Shown here piece by piece: positions 12,394-22,747 of a stretch of 39,754 nt of DNA. The first letter of the stretch is position 1. Each line of letters starts with the position of its first letter. The DNA lies in assembly GCA_022925895.1 (NCBI GenBank), contig JAKSYS010000593.1, positions 1 to 39,754 on the forward strand, written 5' to 3'. The position numbers and the translations under genes are program-made. The notes under the pieces are model-generated. The model had not been told where the DNA came from. It searched no databases and worked only from the letters and a program-made list of their open reading frames with translations. Origin of the DNA: Fragilaria crotonensis. Its lineage: Eukaryota > Bacillariophyta > Fragilariophyceae > Fragilariales > Fragilariaceae.

Positions 12394-12878
12394 TCCAAGA
12401 GCCAAGTTTCTTTCAGAATCAATCTATACAAAAGCAGAGCCAACCTTTAGGGAGGCATCAAAGACACATTCAAGCAGCAAGTTACCGAGAGAAGTGGATT
12501 CCAAGTGATCCAGAAAAGAGTTTAAGTATTCGAGAGCAGAGTTATCCTATTCAAGAGTGGAGTTTCCGTATTGCAGTGAATCGATTTCTTCATACGGTGC
12601 AGCAAAATCAGCATGAAGCAGCCATGATGCAATTGATACATCAATCACCGAAGATCCAGTACATTCCAGAGCAGGGCCAACCTTTAGGAAGGCAACAAAG
12701 TCATATTCAAGCAGTAGTAAGTCACCGAGTGAAGTGGAAATTTTACTCCGACAAGTGGTGGATCTTCTTTCCACATTACAGCCACCCTCCCTACCGAGCA
12801 ACCATTACTACCAACAAGCAAGAAAGTCAAAGTATCAGAGCATGCAGTCCTAGAGAAGTCTTCTGGGTTGCAAGATAG
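12390..12878 (+). other. Open frame with an internal duplication inside the hAT-like element
   Basis: A 162-codon open stretch, rich in Gln, Ser and His, begins at TTG and has no early ATG. It contains two related segments about 235 bp apart: QPLGRHQRHIQAASYREKW (from about 12441) and QPLGRQQSHIQAVVSHRVKW (from about 12676). The DNA repeat is imperfect, so the duplication is not recent. I recognise no domain. It may be captured host sequence carried by the transposon. Confidence 0.35.
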
Positions 12879-13121
12879 TCGGGTAGTGCAGCATTGCACT
12901 ACTCATTATTCCAGGTGGCCTCTACTGTACTCCAGGGTAGCGGTCATCCGTGTGGGTCGAGTTCCGTTTTTGTCCGGGACAGCGGCAGCACGTAAAATAG
13001 ATTTTAGGTTTTTTTTTTTTATAAACAGTAGCCTGTACCAGTAGGACGATATATTAGTTGTACAGTAGTACTGTGGTGATCCTTTGTCTTGATTTTAGTA
13101 CTGGCACTGTGACACTGTACT

Positions 13122-13139
13122 GTAACCCTAACCCCTAAC
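13122..13139. repeat. Short interstitial telomere-like tract
   Basis: TAACCCTAACCCCTAACC is about two and a half units of the CCCTAA/TTAGGG telomere repeat. It lies inside the right part of the hAT-like element, about 100 bp from its end. It is too short to call a telomere remnant with confidence. Confidence 0.5.
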
Positions 13140-13236
13140 CGCAGCGCCTAAATTAGACTTCGACAAAGCGCCTAAATTTGCAACTTTTAGGCGCTCGTAG
13201 GCGCGCCGGCCAGATCGCCTAAAAAAATCAGCCCTG

Positions 13237-13244
13237 CGGATGGG
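13237..13244. repeat. Target-site duplication, right copy (CGGATGGG)
   Basis: Exact copy of 11896-11903, abutting the right terminal inverted repeat. Confidence 0.9.
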
Positions 13245-15132
13245 CATTTGGTAATGTTGGTGCATCTGGATCAGCGGTAAAACTATGGCTTTTCACAATG
13301 GTGTATGAATGTTCAGATCATGTGATAAACATGACTTTGGGTTTATAGGGTCTTCAATCCATTTTTGTTGTGACAAGTACGTAGAATTGGTGCTAAAAAA
13401 GATGTATTGCATATGCTTCAATACTGTTCTTAAACCACCCCAACAACGATGTCAAATGGAGCATTTCCTTGGAACATGCTCCAAACATGTCCTGTTTGTT
13501 ATGCAGGCTAAAACGAACATCTGCAGCCAAATATGTTTTTGCACATGTTGCGCAGATAGTGGTGGGATATGCTGCGTCACAACGTGTCCCATTGACTCTG
13601 CTTCTGGACAATGTCATCAACTTTCTTTGGGGTCCTAAGGGGTAGTCTGCTTGTGCATTCCTACTTTGGCTTGTGGGACCTTGACATGTATGGCAGAGTG
13701 AAGCAATTATTGATTGGAAATGAACCATTCAGTGTCCACAGAGACCGTCATGGCACTCTGCATCACAACCAATGACAAATGAAACTAGGGGGTTCATAAC
13801 AACAGGAAACAAACTATTGCAGTAATACAGATAGAAATCCAGATCCCTAAAGGATAACTGGATAAAGAGGGGCCATGTCAGGTGCTCTCTACTAGAACAG
13901 GAGAATGATTGACATAGCATAGAATACTCCTAGCAGTGGGATGTTGTGGGCTCTTTCTGAAGTTGGCCAAACTGTAAACATCATCAACCAGCAGGTTGGA
14001 CAGAACCTCACTAAGTGGAAGTAGAAAGTTTGCTTGTCTGAAGTACACAGCCACCATAATCTGTGCAGATTACAAGGACTTGAAAGTCTTGTTCAATGAG
14101 GGAGTTTATATTGGAGATGGCTATCCCTCCTTGTTCCACAGGGGCACAAAGCATGAGTGAGCCAGCAAGAGTATGCCAGCAAGAGTAAGAGTTCTTGGAA
14201 CCAGGCAGGAGCTTGAGCTTTCGCTATTATGTGCATGATTTCCCAGTTGGTGTTTATAAGTATAGTTAAGCAAAGGGCTGGCTCTCTGCCCATGAGTCTC
14301 AGTAACGGCAACCCTCTCGGTTGTGCACACATGTCAAAGTCAGTGAGACTTGGGACTTTTTGTTTCCACATGTTTTTGTGGTGTTTACATGTAGACCCAC
14401 TCGAGATAGATTCAATTGGGACATCCAGAAATGCACCCATTTCTGGCAACGTGGGCAACATAAAAAGCTACATAGCTTCAAGCAGATTTTTGGGATGCCC
14501 CTGGAAGGTCCGGCAAGGGAATGTTCCAGTTGTACAGTTTCAGACTGCGTGCCAGTCGTGATCTGATTGGCGTGATACAACGAGTTGAGCCATGGTGGTG
14601 TTGTTTCATCCATGCTGGCAAGATTTTTTCATCATCGGCAATTTCTTTCTGCTGTCGGCAAAGCAATTCTGTCAGCAATTCAATCTGTTGAGAGCAAATT
14701 TGTTTGCAGTTGTCTGCAGCCAGCATGACTCGGAATGGATTTTAAATTTGCAACTGAGCTGGCTCGCATTATCGCTTCATTCGCGAGTCCCTTCGTGTCG
14801 GACCTTGCTGGGTTTGTATGCATTGTGCACTAGTTGTGTTCGCTTCAGAGATATCCTTTCTTTACCGGGCATTCCTAAGGTTCGATCCCACGTCTTGGAG
14901 GTGTTTGTCCTCGCCGCAGCGGTTGCCTCACCTCAACCATCCAGCGGACTTAGAACAAATCAGTCCTGTCGACAGCGAACGCTCTTGTTGTGAGGAGAAG
15001 TAATGTCTTTAGCAGGACGAGTTAAATATATGCTATTTCATAAACTCTTGACATAGCAATTTTACAAGGCCTGAGAGTTTTGAGCTATCCCATGTTCATT
15101 CCAGTACTACGCTAGTAGTGGGGTCGGAATGC
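13245..15132. other. Intergenic DNA without a recognised gene
   Basis: Several overlapping short open frames occur on both strands. The longest coherent stretch is on the minus strand, 13920 down to 13393: about 175 codons interrupted by one stop, Cys-containing (ICATCAKTYLAADVRF). It might be a transposase remnant, but I cannot name it. A plus-strand Cys-rich frame at 13309-13638 overlaps it antisense and is probably its shadow. From about 14740 the DNA becomes more GC-rich as the genic core is approached. GGTTCGATCCC at about 14880 resembles a tRNA T-arm, but no cloverleaf can be built. Confidence 0.45.
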
Positions 15133-15776
15133 TTAATTTCCTGTGGCACCGGTCTTCTCAATGTTGGACATCATTTCAGCAACCTTGGCATCAAGTCGTT
15201 CTTCGGCCTCCTTCTCCATCTTTTTGAACTCAGCCTCCCAGTCCTTCTCCTCAGGTTCAGCCTTGAGAGCGAGAGAAATCCCGAAAGGTCTTCGATCGAA
15301 GAATCATCATAAAAAGATCGGAATAAGTTTTTTGCGATGGAGAGAGTGCATCATTTGAATATTAGTAAGGCGAAGCATTGCCAAGGAAGGAGAGGGAAGA
15401 ACGGGCGTGAGGCATCATGCAATCAAAACTGCAACAATCACTCAAGCCAACACGTCAGCCTCCATGCCCAAAGGTGCACAAAGCACGGATTCGACGTCCA
15501 CCGGTAGTAAAATTGTTCCGGTACTGTACTACCAATTCGAGTACAGGAAGTACCTGGTATCAAACCTGGTGCAGGATCCATCGATTCCTGCTGTGGCCAA
15601 CGGCCAGACGAACACGCACTTGAATATCAATCCAGTTGAAGGAGAAGATGCGACGATGGCGAAAAGTCTACCGTCATATCGCTGTTTACAGGTTTGAATA
15701 ACACACACCTTGGAGCCGGAGCGAACGCTGAAGCGGAGGCAGCAAGAGCGGCGATGAGAACGATTTGCTTGATCAT
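15133..15776 (-). CDS. Plastid-targeted microprotein (74 aa, two exons), function unknown
   Basis: Exon 1 (15776-15709) encodes a signal peptide ending in ASASAF-APAP, the diatom ASAF motif at the junction of signal and transit peptide that directs import into the complex plastid. A donor reading AAG|GTGTGT follows. The intron is 15708-15290 (419 nt) with acceptor GAAG. Exon 2 (15289-15133) continues in phase with PFGISLALKAEPEEKDW and a charged helix, FKKMEKEAEERLDAKVAEMM, ending IEKTGATGN and TAA at 15135-15133. I chose the ATG at 15776 because it gives a proper signal peptide; an in-frame upstream start would add basic residues before it. The mature part would be about 55 residues, a single amphipathic helix that could bind a partner. 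The splice is predicted and another small exon inside the intron is possible. It is divergent from the TFB2 gene. Confidence 0.72.
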
Positions 15777-16239
15777 TTTCAACTGTCTTTTTTTGTAAAG
15801 CGTGGTTATCAACGCTTATGTGATGAGCAGAAACGCTCAATACGACGGAGTTTGGTGCATACGAGTACGTATGTCATATGACATATGACATATGAGATAT
15901 GAGTTATCCTGTGCTGTGCCAGCTGCTACCTGGGCTACGTTCTACTGACGCATAGTATGCAGTATGCATACTCGAAGTGCTACTGTTGCATACTACAGTA
16001 CAATTGTAACTGGTACGTGGTAGTACAGTACTACTGCAAACTGCATACAACAAGAACCGAGAGGTACCGTTGTACGGTACCGTTACTACCGTAGGTTTGG
16101 TTACTACGGTTCTACAATCTACTGTACGCATCTGTCGTGTACTATATCATACGTAGCGCCAAGAGCTCGAGCCGGAAGTCGGAATCGGCGGCACATGTGA
16201 GCGAACTCTGGTTTTCATTTATTGACCGTGGAAGTGACA
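15777..16239. promoter_or_regulatory. Divergent intergenic region between the microprotein gene and TFB2
   Basis: About 460 bp separate the two start codons, so both promoters should lie here. It contains a CATATGA x 3 tandem run at 15875-15895 with a degenerate fourth unit, and many GTAC/TACG words, some in small palindromes (for example GGTACCGTTGTACGGTACC at 16062-16080). No TATA box stands out. The role is inferred only from position. Confidence 0.5.
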
Positions 16240-17781
16240 ATGGCGGATATTGAAGCAAAACTAAAGAAGAAACGGATATCGACTAGTGGTGTGCTGGACT
16301 ATCTTCGCACTGCGCTACCTCGCTCCAATCTCTTGGAATTATACATTGATGAGAGCAGAGGTAGATTCGTTTGTAGGGCCATCCTCCAGCAGCTCTCTGA
16401 CGTTGGACAACAAATTGTCATGAGATTGGCGTGCTGCGGTGGGAGCTTTCCTTTGGGAGGTCAGGCGGGGGTTCAAGGTGTCAGTGATTGGGTCCATCAA
16501 AAACAAAAGCTTCCTCATCTCCTCAAAGAACTCAAAAAGTGGGGAATCATCGAGAAGAACGGCGATGACATTATGTTGACTCGCCAGTTTAACGAGGGTT
16601 TGCAGGCATCGATTCGATCACTGGATTCCTCACCCTGGATTGCGTTAACACCCTCCGAAATTATTAATATTGCAAACGAATCGGGTGCCAAGTATAAGCC
16701 CATCACTTTAGCTGACCTCGACCGACATACTCAAGATCAATGGGATGCAGTTCTACATTTTCTCGTTGGAACCCCAAACGTACGACAAGAACCACCTCAG
16801 GCGGTCATCAGTTTCCTAGAGGAGACTGGATTGATGCAGCCTGATCCTGATTTCAAAGGCCCTGCTGATCGAGCGCCTTTGATCATCACGTCAAGTGGCT
16901 ACGAGTTTATGTTGTTGGACACGCACCAGCAAGTATGGCATTTCGTGGTCCAGTATTTGCAGTCGCTGGAGGGCCACAAGAAGGCAAATGAATTCCTCGC
17001 TGAGGCAATGCTTTTTCTCATCTCATTGAGTTTCGCAAAGGTTGGTGACGCCTACTCCTCGTCGTCGCTCAACAAACGTGGGAGAAGTCTGATGCGAGAT
17101 TTGTCGCTGTTTGGGCTTTTATACGTACGAAATCTTAGTGAGAAATGCAGTATCTTCTATCCAACTCAAATTGCGTTGCAGCTTGTTCAAGACACGTCAT
17201 CGAATACTTCATCACTGTGGTCACTTTCAACCAAGGTATTGGATGCAGCCCTGGCGCATCCGAAGCCACACGATTCATCCCACCTCGCAATCATCGTGCA
17301 AACCAACTTCCAACTTTGTGCGTACACGACGAGTGAACTGCACGTGAGCATGCTTGCTTTATTTTGCGACGTAAACACGATTCGCAGGTTGCCAAATGTG
17401 GTGTTTATGATCATTACGAGAGACAGTGTCAAATCGGCGTTCTCCCTTGGAGTGAAGGCTGAGCAGATTCTTCGCTTTCTAGAAAAACATGCTCACCCAA
17501 AACTAAGGGTTGATTCAGGGTCTTCCATCCCCCAGAATGTCGAAGATCAGATTTGGTTGTGGGACCGCGAATTGCGCAGGTTGCAGTGGACCGAGGCATG
17601 GAAATGCGACTGCGTTTCCGAAAGCGAATTCAATGCTGTCAAAAGCTACTCTGAAACAATAGGTGCGCATACCTGGAGCTCAAAGGCAAAAGGATCCATA
17701 TATGTCGACTTTTCAAAGGCAGAAGAGGTGCAAACGTTTGCGAGACAATGGCGAGCGAGAAACGCTGCAGGTGGCACTTGA
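16240..17781 (+). CDS. TFB2: TFIIH core subunit TFB2/p52 (GTF2H4 homologue), 513 aa
   Basis: Uninterrupted 513-codon frame. The family is 462 aa in human and 513 in budding yeast. TFB2/p52 anchors and stimulates the XPB helicase in TFIIH, acting in RNA polymerase II initiation and nucleotide excision repair in the nucleus. Diagnostic segments are the N-terminal helical region (VLDYLRTALPRSNLLELY), the conserved core IIVQTNFQLCAYTTSELHVS (about residues 350-370), RLPNVVFMIITRDSV and QILRFLEKHAHPK (about 409-421), and a C-terminal Tfb2C domain (about 436-507) that would pair with TTDA/Tfb5 and XPB. The start is the first ATG (ACAATGG context); the frame is open six codons further upstream only through a TTG. 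No introns. It ends 15 nt from the stop of the convergent gene. Confidence 0.95.
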   Translation: MADIEAKLKKKRISTSGVLDYLRTALPRSNLLELYIDESRGRFVCRAILQQLSDVGQQIVMRLACCGGSFPLGGQAGVQGVSDWVHQKQKLPHLLKELKKWGIIEKNGDDIMLTRQFNEGLQASIRSLDSSPWIALTPSEIINIANESGAKYKPITLADLDRHTQDQWDAVLHFLVGTPNVRQEPPQAVISFLEETGLMQPDPDFKGPADRAPLIITSSGYEFMLLDTHQQVWHFVVQYLQSLEGHKKANEFLAEAMLFLISLSFAKVGDAYSSSSLNKRGRSLMRDLSLFGLLYVRNLSEKCSIFYPTQIALQLVQDTSSNTSSLWSLSTKVLDAALAHPKPHDSSHLAIIVQTNFQLCAYTTSELHVSMLALFCDVNTIRRLPNVVFMIITRDSVKSAFSLGVKAEQILRFLEKHAHPKLRVDSGSSIPQNVEDQIWLWDRELRRLQWTEAWKCDCVSESEFNAVKSYSETIGAHTWSSKAKGSIYVDFSKAEEVQTFARQWRARNAAGGT

Positions 17782-17796
17782 TTGATGGATTCTTGT

Positions 17797-20700
17797 CTAA
17801 ATTAATAGCACACCCCTAAACTCATCGGTCAGATCCAACCTGCAAGGACGCCAACGATACCTCGTCCTTCTCTTTGAGCGTGTGATGGCTTGCGAGGCGA
17901 AGAATAAAACATCTCGATCGCCGCCACGCTCGCGCTCTTGTTCCGCATTCATCTGCTCGTTGAGAGCGTTCGTTAATGCGGCAACCTCTTCATCATCAAC
18001 GAGTAGAACGACACTATACACAAGTCTCCCAAAGTTCAGGCGGACGTTTGCAACAGAGTCCAGCGACAGCGAGATCGCGATCTTGAGAAGCTCGAGTCGT
18101 GGCGGATCGGAACTGTCCTGTCGCAAAGTCCTTCGCCTTGCTGGACAGATACCGTTGGCTATGATAACTTCAATCATCTTCAAGCTAAGAAGGCGTTGCT
18201 TCGAATCAGGACTCTTGCTGCAGTGGAGAACGTGTGGAATCACAATCGCATTCACCCATTCACCAGCGCTCTCTTCTCCGTGGCTACCGAGGCCACCTCC
18301 GCTCAGACATAAACACTCTGCAGCAGTCCTCCTCACTGCATCCACCTTATCGTCCATCAATCGAAAGCAAAGCTGTGCAACCACAGATCTGATTTCAAGC
18401 TTCGAAGTGCACCCAAGTAAAGCAGGTACAATCTCAACTGCGCCCTGACGAACTCGCCACTGCCGACTGTTTGCTAGACCAGTAAGTGTAGGCAGGAGAC
18501 GCATTACTTGTTCCTCAGAAAGGACCGGAATGAAAACAGGGTCTTTGCGCTCGAGACTGGTGTGCGACTGGTATGACGAGATAGACAGCGTGTCATCATC
18601 GACCACACGCGAATTCCGTCGGGTCCGGATTTCTCGAACATTTCCACGGGAGGCATTCGTCACTGCTCTTAGCGCTGCGCTCGTGACTTCTGGTTCAGAG
18701 TCATTCAGCAGATTTTGCAGCAGTGGAATGAGAGTATCATCAACGTGCTTTTTGTTCGTCTTTTCAGTCAGTTCGGAGAGCTGGTCATGCGCCGATGGTG
18801 GGGATATCTCATGGAGACTTTGGAGCCCAACCAGCAGCGTCAGTAAGTCCCCCGCTGCTGTTGCAAGTGCAACACGGACGTTTGAGCTGGGATCATTCAG
18901 AAGCTTGACCAAAACAGGTAGAAACGCCTCCAATACCCCGACGCTTGCTCTTTCCGGCGTCGATGTCATGAGCACAATCTCCGCCATGCGAGGAACACAG
19001 AGAATCGCTTCGCCTCGAACATTCTCATCCATATCTCCCAGCAAGGCGTGTAAGACGTCGAGGATGACGCTGTACCAGTGCTCGCCGAGCGAATTACACA
19101 ATCGATCGCACTGAGCGGCAACTGCAAGCCGGACAGATGGAGCTCTGTCCTCAGCGAGTCTAGTAGCGACGGGCAGTAGTTTACACTGAAGTAGGTAGAC
19201 TTCAGCAAACGTTGGGTCACTCCGAGGAGGAAGACGGCGGAGAGACCGGCTTCCTTCGCTAGCATCACCAAGGAAAGCGTTGGGTAAGTGCTCCGAGAGA
19301 TGCCACGTGAGAGTCATCGCGGCAGCTCTGAGTTGGGGTTCGGGATCTGTCATTGCTCGCTCGCACATCAGAACTAGCCACGGAACAGCCCTGGGGTCAA
19401 AGACTAGCTCCGCTATCTCATGAAGCACGGATGCTGTTGATTTGCGAACGACAACGTCAACGTCATGCAGGGCCCTGGTAATGACACCTCGAAGCTGACA
19501 GAATGTTAGAAAACCGAGACGAGTGGCAACGATAGTGTTGACGGGTCGCTCACCTGAAGCTGATGCGGAAAATCCAAGTGTCCCCAGAGCACAGGACCCA
19601 GCGAACATGCCGTGACACGTGCACTGACAGACCTGCTGGCGGCGAGCCTGTGGACGACAGCAAGAAATCGATTTCCTGCATGAAAACGATGAAGGTCAAC
19701 TCCGCTTAGTTGTTTCTTCAAGGAACCAAACCGTCGTCGCTGTTCTTCTTCCATGTCAAGATCGTTCCTAGTATTTGTCAACGAGGTACAGCCAGGACTC
19801 CTCATCATGGAGCAGTTCAGGATGATCAATTTCAGAAGACTACCCGCAGCGCCGAGGTCGTTGAGAGGAGCCGCTTTGATCCCAGCGCTTGACGATCCAC
19901 CCTCTTCTTCAGATAGCACCATGTCCGTATCTATGTCCAGAATGTCACACAAAAACGATATCACTTCTCCTCTGACCAGAGCCGCTGGTGGTGAGGCCGG
20001 GTCCGCAAGGAAAGTCCGTGTGCGGTGTAGAACATCTCCGATGCGAACAAGAAGTTCGTTGGAATCTTTCGTCCTTTTGGTGGTCACGTGATCCAGCGCT
20101 CGCGCACGTGCCCCGAATCGCCCGGCAGGAAGCGGTGGCGGCCCTCGCCTCCCACGATTTCCAGGACTACCAAGCGCAAACTCTTCTGCAGGTTTCCCTG
20201 AATCACCTTGGTGACTCGAAGCAGCGAGAAGTTTGTAGCTTACAAAATCCCATAGAACTTTTGAAACGCTTTTCGATGCCTCGACATAGTCCTCGCCCGC
20301 GTGAGATGCGTACGACCGCTTCCCTGGAGAACCCTCGGGGTGGCTCTCTCGCGATGCAAGAGATGGTGCCTTCGACGCTTCTCTTTCAAGACCGATTACA
20401 AGCAGAGTAAGGATCCAAACTAGTTTCTCGCCTGCTTGCACAAGCGCTTCTTCCTTCTTATTAACATAAAGTGTCCCATCTTTGCTCCACCGCTGGTGCA
20501 GAACCTGAGAGAAAGCCTCGGCCTTCGACAGCTTCCCATTGAGAGCCCTTGCGAAGGATTGGACGGCTGGCCGTTTCTCCAGCTCCGCATTACCATTCAG
20601 ATCGGAAGCAAGCGACGTACCGAACCCACCTCCACGAATGAGGCGACCCATTTCTTCGCGCGCAGACCGCAATGAATCACCGGCAATATGGCGCAGAACA

Positions 20701-22747
20701 AGCTTCAGCGGTCGTTGACTTTGGCGAAGTTCATCAATGGTTTCGAAATGAGTGAGGTTCTTCGTTTCTACGTTTCCGACCTTGACAATCAGGGATCCGA
20801 TCTTCGCTCCTGCTTTCTTGGCTGCGCCTCCTGGAAGTACCGTGCGCACAACTGTGCGTTCCAATACATTCTCGACGGTTAATCCCAACATTTCACGATC
20901 AATGGATACGGCATATTCTCCAGGAAGCAGGTCGCCTTCCGAACTGATTCTAGTCGGTACATCGTCCTCTTTCTCAGACAAAATTGAGTCGTTGGCGTGT
21001 GAACGTTTTCGGAAGACGCCGGCAAGGGCGCTACTGCTAGGACGAGCGGGTGGAATTTTGCTTGTTCGCGTCATTGACGAGAACATGCTCGTGAAGACTG
21101 AGGCCGCCGATTTGGGCACGACATTCAGGTCAATAGAATCATTTTCGTTTGAGCTGGCATCAACGGCAGTTCAGGCTCCGAGGCCGTATCGTCCTTTGGA
21201 GGAGATAAATCAGCCCCTGGTCTGTCTGACTGCTTTTTCTCTCCCCACGACATGCAAGGAAGAACTGTAAAGTCGCGTCCCCACGCACCGAAGTGCACGG
21301 CGGCAACAAGTCGGGCACAAGAGGAGTGTCAAGGAATTCCGACTCTCCATCGTCAAGACTGCGTTGGTAATCCACCTTGGAGGGCAAGGCAGGGAGCAGA
21401 GCTTCCATCGCGTCATAGGCTTCTTCGGCCATGTGCAGCATCGACCTAACCTTTTCAGAAGAAGTCAAAACGTGGGATTGTCCCGATGACTTGCCATCGT
21501 TCGTCCCCGGGCCCAAAGGTTCAACAGCCGACGACACAATTTCAAGTGGATCGTGGCTCTCTTCGTATATTCTGAAGTATTGAAACAGCAGCAGATACTG
21601 CAAGAATGCGTCGTTCTCGCTTCTTGCAAGCCTTTGCTCTACGATGTCTCTCCGTTGGTCTAATCCATGATCGCTATGGGACTGGGTCGCCTTGTGTACT
21701 GAATCCACTCGTTTCAACATCTGTGCTTTGACTGCTGACAATCGAACGATGGTAATATCCTCTTTTCGAGTTGATATCGTGGCTGGGACAAGGTTCGGTG
21801 CCATCGCTCGCGCAGCTTCAGCTGCAGCAGAAGGCGACGTGGTGTTGGCAGAGGCAGCAGCTGCCACTGCAGCCATAGTAGCTGCTGCACCTGACGCAAA
21901 GTCATCCTCATTTGCTTCGTCACTATCAGATGATTTTGCGATTATAACTGGATTTTCTGAAGAAGTCTCTCGGCTAAGTTGGTAAAAATCGATGCCAGAT
22001 TGATCATCTCCGCTCTTGTGGTCCTTTTCTGGCATTGGTATTCTGGAGCTGTTACAGCCCGGCCCTTGTAGCTCAATCGGATCAGCGGATTCGTTAGCTA
22101 AGAGATTGATTTCGGTTGTGATATCACTTTTACTGACAAGAAGGTCAGCATTTGTGTCCCCTGATCTGTTGAAACCTCCAACACCGAGTGCGTTTTTCGG
22201 GTTCTTGGATGCGTCAATGTCTGTTGGAGGTTCGCCATAGCCTTCGTACGAAGGTACTGTACAATCCACGATTCCGGTATGCGCCTCCCTTCCTTCCATC
22301 ACAGAGATGCCGTCTTCGGTGGATAGCAAGCCCTCCTACTTCGTATTGTCGTCGTGAGCTTTCGTGAGTGACTTCGGTTATGTCACGTTCCGGTGGCGAT
22401 CCGTCCTTTAATACCACAGTTGTTGATACAACCGCATCGCGCGGGGAGTCAATAACCGACTCAATCTTGAGTGCATCTTTCGATTGAACGAGCACCTCCG
22501 CATCGTTGGCAACGGAAGGATCACGGTCACTACGTTGCGTCGCTTCTGATTTCAAGTCGTGAAAAAATTCTCCTGGTTGTATCAGGCCATTTACTGAAAG
22601 GGCATCATTGCAATCGTTGACTATTCCCATCGAGGTGTCATCTTCCTCAATATGAACATGTTCTTGAAATGCACATTTGTCGTCGTTTCCATTTCCATTT
22701 CCGTCGTGACTGGGATTCATTCCACGGTCCTTGGTCACGGGTTCCAT
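17797..22747 (-). CDS. Large PDZ-domain plus HEAT-repeat protein (PP4R1/PP2A-A-like scaffold), about 1600 aa, with frame breaks
   Basis: Starts at ATG 22747 (MEPVTKDRGMNPSHDG, ACAATGG context). The first about 550 residues are acidic and disordered, with an Ala-rich run near 21860. A PDZ domain lies at about 20690-20925 (GLTVENVLERTVVRTVLPGG; KAGAKIGSLIVKVGNVET). A 59-nt GT-AG intron follows (19553-19495). From 19494 come about ten HEAT-type helical repeats (LLNDPSSNVRVALATAAGDL; LMDDKVDAVRRTAAECLCL) to the stop at 17799-17797. The HEAT part resembles the regulatory/scaffold subunits of PP4 and PP2A, so a role in holding a Ser/Thr phosphatase is inferred, with PDZ adding a partner site. Three joins need explaining: about 22331 (one extra base, or a 79-nt intron 22414-22336), about 21214 (a G missing from GGGG) and about 21170 (an A missing). 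All are in short homopolymers, so assembly indels are likely. Confidence 0.75.
19495..19553 (-). other. 59-nt intron in the PDZ-HEAT gene
   Basis: On the minus strand it reads CAG|GTGAGC at the donor and TTCTAACATTCTGTCAG at the acceptor, with a CTAAC branch-point-like sequence 12-16 nt before the end. Removal joins HQLQ to LRGVITRAL in phase 0 and connects two long frames that otherwise both terminate or start inside it. Confidence 0.9.

Larger units (their letters stand above)
11904..13236. mobile_element. Non-autonomous hAT-like DNA transposon (1333 bp)
   Basis: The left end begins CAGGGGTGATTTTTTTAGG. The right end, read on the other strand, begins CAGGGCTGATTTTTTTAGG. The inverted repeats are 21 bp with one mismatch. 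The 8-bp target duplication and the CAGGG terminus are the classic hAT superfamily signature. AGGCG / CGCCT motifs are repeated just inside both ends (11919-11990 and 13143-13221), including a shared ACTTCGACAAAGCGCC block about 1.2 kb apart. Such subterminal motifs are typical transposase-binding sites in hAT elements. No transposase is encoded, so movement would depend on an enzyme supplied in trans. A 17-bp direct repeat (ATAAACAGTAGCCTGTA) lies at 12044-12060 and 13021-13037. Confidence 0.9.

Noticed and set aside
13309..13638. Cys-rich plus-strand ORF of 109 codons
   Set aside because: It lies antisense to a longer, more protein-like minus-strand stretch, and its Cys spacing is irregular.
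14876..14892. tRNA T-arm / B-box-like GGTTCGATCCC
   Set aside because: No A-box, anticodon arm or acceptor stem can be paired around it, and the B-box match has a mismatch.
16222..16239. Six-codon upstream extension of TFB2
   Set aside because: It begins at TTG; the first ATG (16240) has a good context and fits the family's N-terminus.
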